Source: Chloroflexota bacterium (GTDB lineage: Bacteria; Chloroflexota; Anaerolineae; Aggregatilineales; UBA2796). From it: DNA of 64,000 nt. Below are positions 61,001 to 64,000 of this stretch, one piece after another. The notes under the pieces are model-generated. The model searched no databases and was not told the origin of the DNA. It saw only the letters and a list, made by a program, of their open reading frames with translations. A program made the translations under genes and the position numbers. The stretch's first letter is position 1, and each line of letters starts with the position of its first letter. The stretch is from positions 47,030-111,029 of the forward strand of contig JAJPHV010000052.1 of assembly GCA_021325095.1 (NCBI GenBank), read 5' to 3'.

Positions 61001-63130
61001 CTGATATTCATCAGAGTTTAGCGAGGCGAACCAATCCTGGAAGCCTTGAAGTAGCTTCTGATTGAGTACGTCATTTTGACGCTGTATCTTGACGCGCTCA
61101 CTCATGTATTGCCGGTAAGCGGGGTCTTGCCATTGAAGGATGGCTTGCTGGCTTAACTGCTGAATCTTACGTTCTCGATAGGCAGGGTCTTGCCAGAGAC
61201 GTTTGCTCATTTCCCCGGCCAGTTCCGCATGTAACTGTTGATGCACCCGCCAGGGCATTCGTTCAATATTGCGTGGATCGTTGTTGAGCTTGTTAAAGTC
61301 CTTGTGATGGCGAGTATTGCCAGCTTTTCGGTTGTATATTCCCGTTAGCAAGTTGTACAGGTCGGCCAAATGGTGTGTATGATTCCACCGAGCTTGCCCA
61401 TTCATCCAGACCATCTCGTAACCAGGGCCAGGCAGTTCATTGGTATCTGTCAAGCGCGTTTTCAAGGGCATCAAACTCTCGCCTGGTTCAAGATCGGCTG
61501 CCGCTTTGTATGATCCATCTCGCAAGCGGAATGGATGATCCGGTGTACACTGAATACGTTCGCCATTATCCAAAACGACCTCGACAACTGCCGCCTGCCG
61601 CTTTGTCAGGCGAGGTTCTATCAGAGGCACAATCCGAACATCGCCATCAGCGTTAGTTGCATAGCCGAAATGTTGGATGCCGCATGCCCAATCCTCGGCA
61701 AGTTCCTTCATTGTCTTTGTAAGGCCGGAAGCCAATACGACACGGGTATCTGCAACCAAACAACCACCGGCGCTGTCGCCTTCCACCACATACAACTCTG
61801 TATGTGGCCCTCGATCCGAACAATCCGCCAGCTTACCGGGCAGCGTCGTATTGGTCAGGAAGCTCTTACGATCATTGAGCAGCAGTTCGCGCTGCTTGTC
61901 GAGCGCGTCCTGAATGCGCATGGCCGACAGGCACTTTTCGACAATGCGTCGTGCTTCCTTCGGGTTGACCTCAAGATATTCGGAGAACACATCCGAAACG
62001 ACTGTCGCCACACCACTGTTGACTTCCGGATTCATCAGCTTAACTTTGGTCTGGCTCTCGAACTGTGGATTGGGGTGCTTGATGCTGACAATCGCCGTCA
62101 GCCCTTCCAGCGTGTGCCGCCCGGTAAAGTTGGCATCTTTGTCTTTCAAGATGCCCGCTTTACGCGCGTAGTTATTGATGACGCGGGTCAATGCGGTGCG
62201 CAACCCGGTTTGGTGCGTGCCGCCGTCCGGGGTGTTGATGGTGTTAGCGAAAGTCAGTTCAGTGGTGTTCGTGCCGTCGGTATACTGGAAGGCAAAATCG
62301 ACTTCCATCGTGCCTTCCAGTTCCTGGCCCTCCTGTACATAGGTGAACTTGCCCTCGCCGCTGCCAGATACCACGTCATGGATCGCGTCGCGGTTGCGGT
62401 TCAAATAGCGCACGAATGATTTCAGGCCACCCTCGAAATAGAAGGTACACTCACGCGGGATTGGGGTCTCGCGTTCGTCAACCAGCCGAATAGTCACGCC
62501 GCGCGTGACATAGGCCATCTCACGGAAGCGATCCATGAGGGTCTTAAAGCTAAAGTCAAATTCCTGCCGGACACCCGTGAAAATCTCCTCATCCGGCATA
62601 AAGGTGATGTGCGTACCGGTTGGCTCACCTGGTTCCAACTCACGGATTGGCTCTACATCGCTGGTGCGGACGCCGCGTTCGTAAGTTTGCTTCCAGACGT
62701 AGCCGTCACGGCGAACCTCGGCAATCATCCAGCTTGACAGAGCATTGACCGCCTTGACACCAACGCCATGCAAACCGCCCGAAACTTTGTAGGCGCCGCC
62801 GCCAAATTTACCGCCCGCGTGCAGCGTAGCAAGCACAAGCTCCAACGTCGAGATATTTTCGGTTGGGTGCATCTCAACAGGAATGCCGCCGCCATTATCG
62901 GTGACGGTGATTGAGCTATCAGCATGAATGATGACTTCGATAAAGTCACAGCGCCCAGCCATCGCTTCGTCAATGGCATTGTCCACGACTTCGTAGACCA
63001 GATGATGCAGGGCGTGGATGTCTGTCCCGCCCACATACATGCCGGGGCGTTTGCGTACTGCCTCAAGACCCTTAAGGGCCTGAATATCGCTTGCTTCTTG
63101 CTGTCGCTGCGCGGGTATCTGACTAGCCAC
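58034..63130 (-). CDS. gyrB: DNA gyrase subunit B precursor with two inteins
   Basis: A 1698-residue precursor. Removing the inteins leaves about 665 residues, the normal GyrB size. N-terminal extein (1-456): GHKL ATPase with [29 protein letters not shown] and the transducer domain up to EGDSAGG. Middle extein (939-1003) and last extein (1555-1698) form the TOPRIM domain: [20 protein letters not shown], then [13 protein letters not shown] and the [21 protein letters not shown] ending. GyrB cleaves ATP to drive negative supercoiling with GyrA, which is not in the window. GTG 63130 follows GGGAGGA by 5 nt. Both inteins interrupt conserved TOPRIM motifs. Confidence 0.95.
   Translation of the reverse strand: [1698 protein letters not shown]
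58469..60121 (-). other. GyrB intein 2 with LAGLIDADG endonuclease and HTH domain
   Basis: Precursor residues 1004-1554 (551 aa), inserted in [12 protein letters not shown]. It begins with Ser1004 ([10 protein letters not shown]) instead of the common Cys. Block B is TSSH, the end is GGLCAHN, and the next extein residue is Thr. An XRE-like helix-turn-helix ([20 protein letters not shown], HWERG) lies before the endonuclease. The endonuclease has paired motifs [12 protein letters not shown] and [13 protein letters not shown], with acidic catalytic residues present, so homing activity is plausible. The two-domain arrangement of DNA-binding plus DOD nuclease is uncommon. Confidence 0.9.
60317..61762 (-). 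other. GyrB intein 1 with HNH endonuclease and W-R repeat array
   Basis: Precursor residues 457-938 (482 aa), inserted between EGDSAGG and SAKQGRD. It begins with Cys457 ([10 protein letters not shown]), has block B TPDH, and ends VFVHN before Ser. The first ~170 residues resemble the Synechocystis GyrB intein (from memory), including the HNH-type segment [17 protein letters not shown]. About nine repeats of ~20 residues follow with a W-x5-R pattern ([40 protein letters not shown]), like NUMOD-type DNA-binding helices. Splice-site residues look competent. Confidence 0.9.
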
Positions 63131-63373
63131 AAAGTCCTCCCGTGAATCTTCCTGTAAACGGAGAAATTATACCTCAAAGTGGCATAAACAGCAAAAACAA
63201 ATGTTCTAAAAGAATCGGCCACCAGCAGCCAGGAGTCGACCCGAACCATGCCCAGATTGTGAAGTGTAGTTACTTTTTCTAACCCAAGACAGCCATTCAG
63301 TTGATTTCATGATACAATCGGATAAGAGACCTGAATGGACTTTTGAAATAGTGAAATGAAGGCGTGTAATCTT

Positions 63374-63890
63374 ATGACCAAAAGACAACTTGCTGCCTTA
63401 TTCACAATCGACCTCGCAATCTTCTCTATTGGTGGTGTCGTGGTCGCTTTGGCGCCGATCTATACAAGTCGGCTTGGCGCTGATTCGACACTGACAGGTT
63501 TTTATTTATCTGCTGAGTTTGCTGCTGTGGCCGTAGGGGCTGTCATAACTGGCTGGCTATCAGATAGGTTCCAGCGCAGGAAGATACTGCTCATTATTGC
63601 GGGATTGATTGAGATAGCTGCAATCTGGCTGATGGGTCAGGCAACGAACATGCCTCAACTTTTCGCGTTTACAGTCGTCTATGCATTCCTGGCTGGTATG
63701 CAGTTCACTCTGGTGAACATCCTGGCTGGCTTGTTCGCGGAAGAATCTGAACGAGGCAGAGTGTTTGGCATCATCGGCAGTGCCGTTGCTTTAGGCGGGT
63801 TAGTTGGGGGCCTGGCGGGTGGCCCAATCGTTGACCGCTGGGGGTTTACCGGGATGTTTACTGTGGCTGCTCTAAGTGGCAAGACCCGAC
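63374..63890 (+). pseudogene. MFS transporter, N-terminal part only, interrupted by an IS3-like fragment
   Basis: About 165-170 codons of a major-facilitator permease: helix 1 starts LAALFTIDLAIFSIGGVVVALAP, and the loop 2-3 motif GWLSDRFQRRKIL (normally GxxxDrxGRR) is intact. Helices 3-6 follow, and the sequence leaves the family abruptly after WGFTGMFTVAAL. The open frame ends at 63994 in unrelated residues. Complete proteins have ~400 residues with 12 helices. The junction with an IS3-type transposase fragment near 63880-63890 explains the loss. The intended start is ATG 63374 (family start MTKRQL) or ATG 63356. Confidence 0.75.
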
Positions 63891-64000
63891 AGTTTCTGGG
63901 GCAAACTCAAGACAGAATGTCTATATCGCCATCCCTTTGCGACCCGAGCGGAAGCTCGAAGCATCATGTTTGCCTACTTGGAGGGTTTCTATAATCGTCA
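63891..64000 (+). mobile_element. IS3-family transposase (orfB) 3' fragment, continuing past the window
   Basis: In a different frame from the MFS gene the sequence encodes SFWGKLKTECLYRHPFATRA and then EARSIMFAYLEGFYNR, the classic C-terminal motif of IS3-type DDE transposases around the last catalytic Glu region. Only about 37 residues are in the window and no upstream orfB or left terminal repeat is visible, so this is a truncated insertion remnant or rearrangement joint. Confidence 0.8.

Overview
The window reads as a moderately GC-rich (about 60% by eye) chromosomal segment of a free-living bacterium, most probably a member of the Chloroflexota, Anaerolineae-like. This is an inference from the gene mix: GT39-type membrane glycosyltransferases, Rex, solitary MreB, a GyrB with two inteins, LutB, many solute-binding proteins, a soluble Ser/Thr kinase, GTG/TTG starts and several leaderless-looking promoters. 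No rRNA, tRNA or CRISPR array was recognised. About 50 protein genes are present, plus broken genes and several legible regulatory regions.

Layout. 1-3.1 kb: a two-hairpin MITE-like element, a small exported protein, and an FAD oxidoreductase/ECF41 sigma-factor pair behind a textbook ECF41 promoter. 3.1-6 kb: phosphoesterase, two unknowns and DNA polymerase III delta'. 6-11 kb: three glycosyltransferase genes around a divergent promoter. 11-16 kb: a potassium module made of a KimA-like permease, a UspA-like protein, KdpE and a KdpD lacking its N-terminal half, with KdpE-type boxes. 16.5-22.2 kb: a GntR/lyase operon divergent from a mutarotase-E2-E1alpha-E1beta operon, followed by a second MITE copy. 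22.4-31.6 kb: HNH protein, thioredoxin-like protein, a permease relic, CinA domain, a glycoside-hydrolase-like protein with a partial paralogue beside it, a peptide-type ABC importer without ATPases, and a UTRA regulator. 31.7-37 kb: a large hybrid kinase and LutB. 37-41 kb: an ABC-F gene with an attenuator-like leader, MreB and Rex. 41-48 kb: membrane protein, SUMF1-like protein, aldehyde dehydrogenase, a solute-binding-protein relic, and a Ser/Thr kinase. 48-54.6 kb: a tandem solute-binding protein, GlsB-like protein, a Dam-like methylase, an AT-rich gap, and an unknown protein with terpenoid-synthase-like metal motifs. 54.8-58 kb: a TPR/J-domain/GrpE operon. 58-63.1 kb: gyrB with two inteins. 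63.4-64 kb: an MFS gene cut off by an IS3-type transposase fragment.

The most informative points are regulatory. The ECF41 pair appears to drive its own transcription. KdpDE seems to be wired to a KimA-like permease through boxes of identical geometry. The ABC-F leader holds a short peptide, an intrinsic terminator and an overlapping alternative hairpin. The gyrB inteins carry unrelated homing endonucleases and extra DNA-binding modules. The TPR/J/GrpE operon without Hsp70 and the D-rich 441-residue protein are the best candidates for less-described biology.
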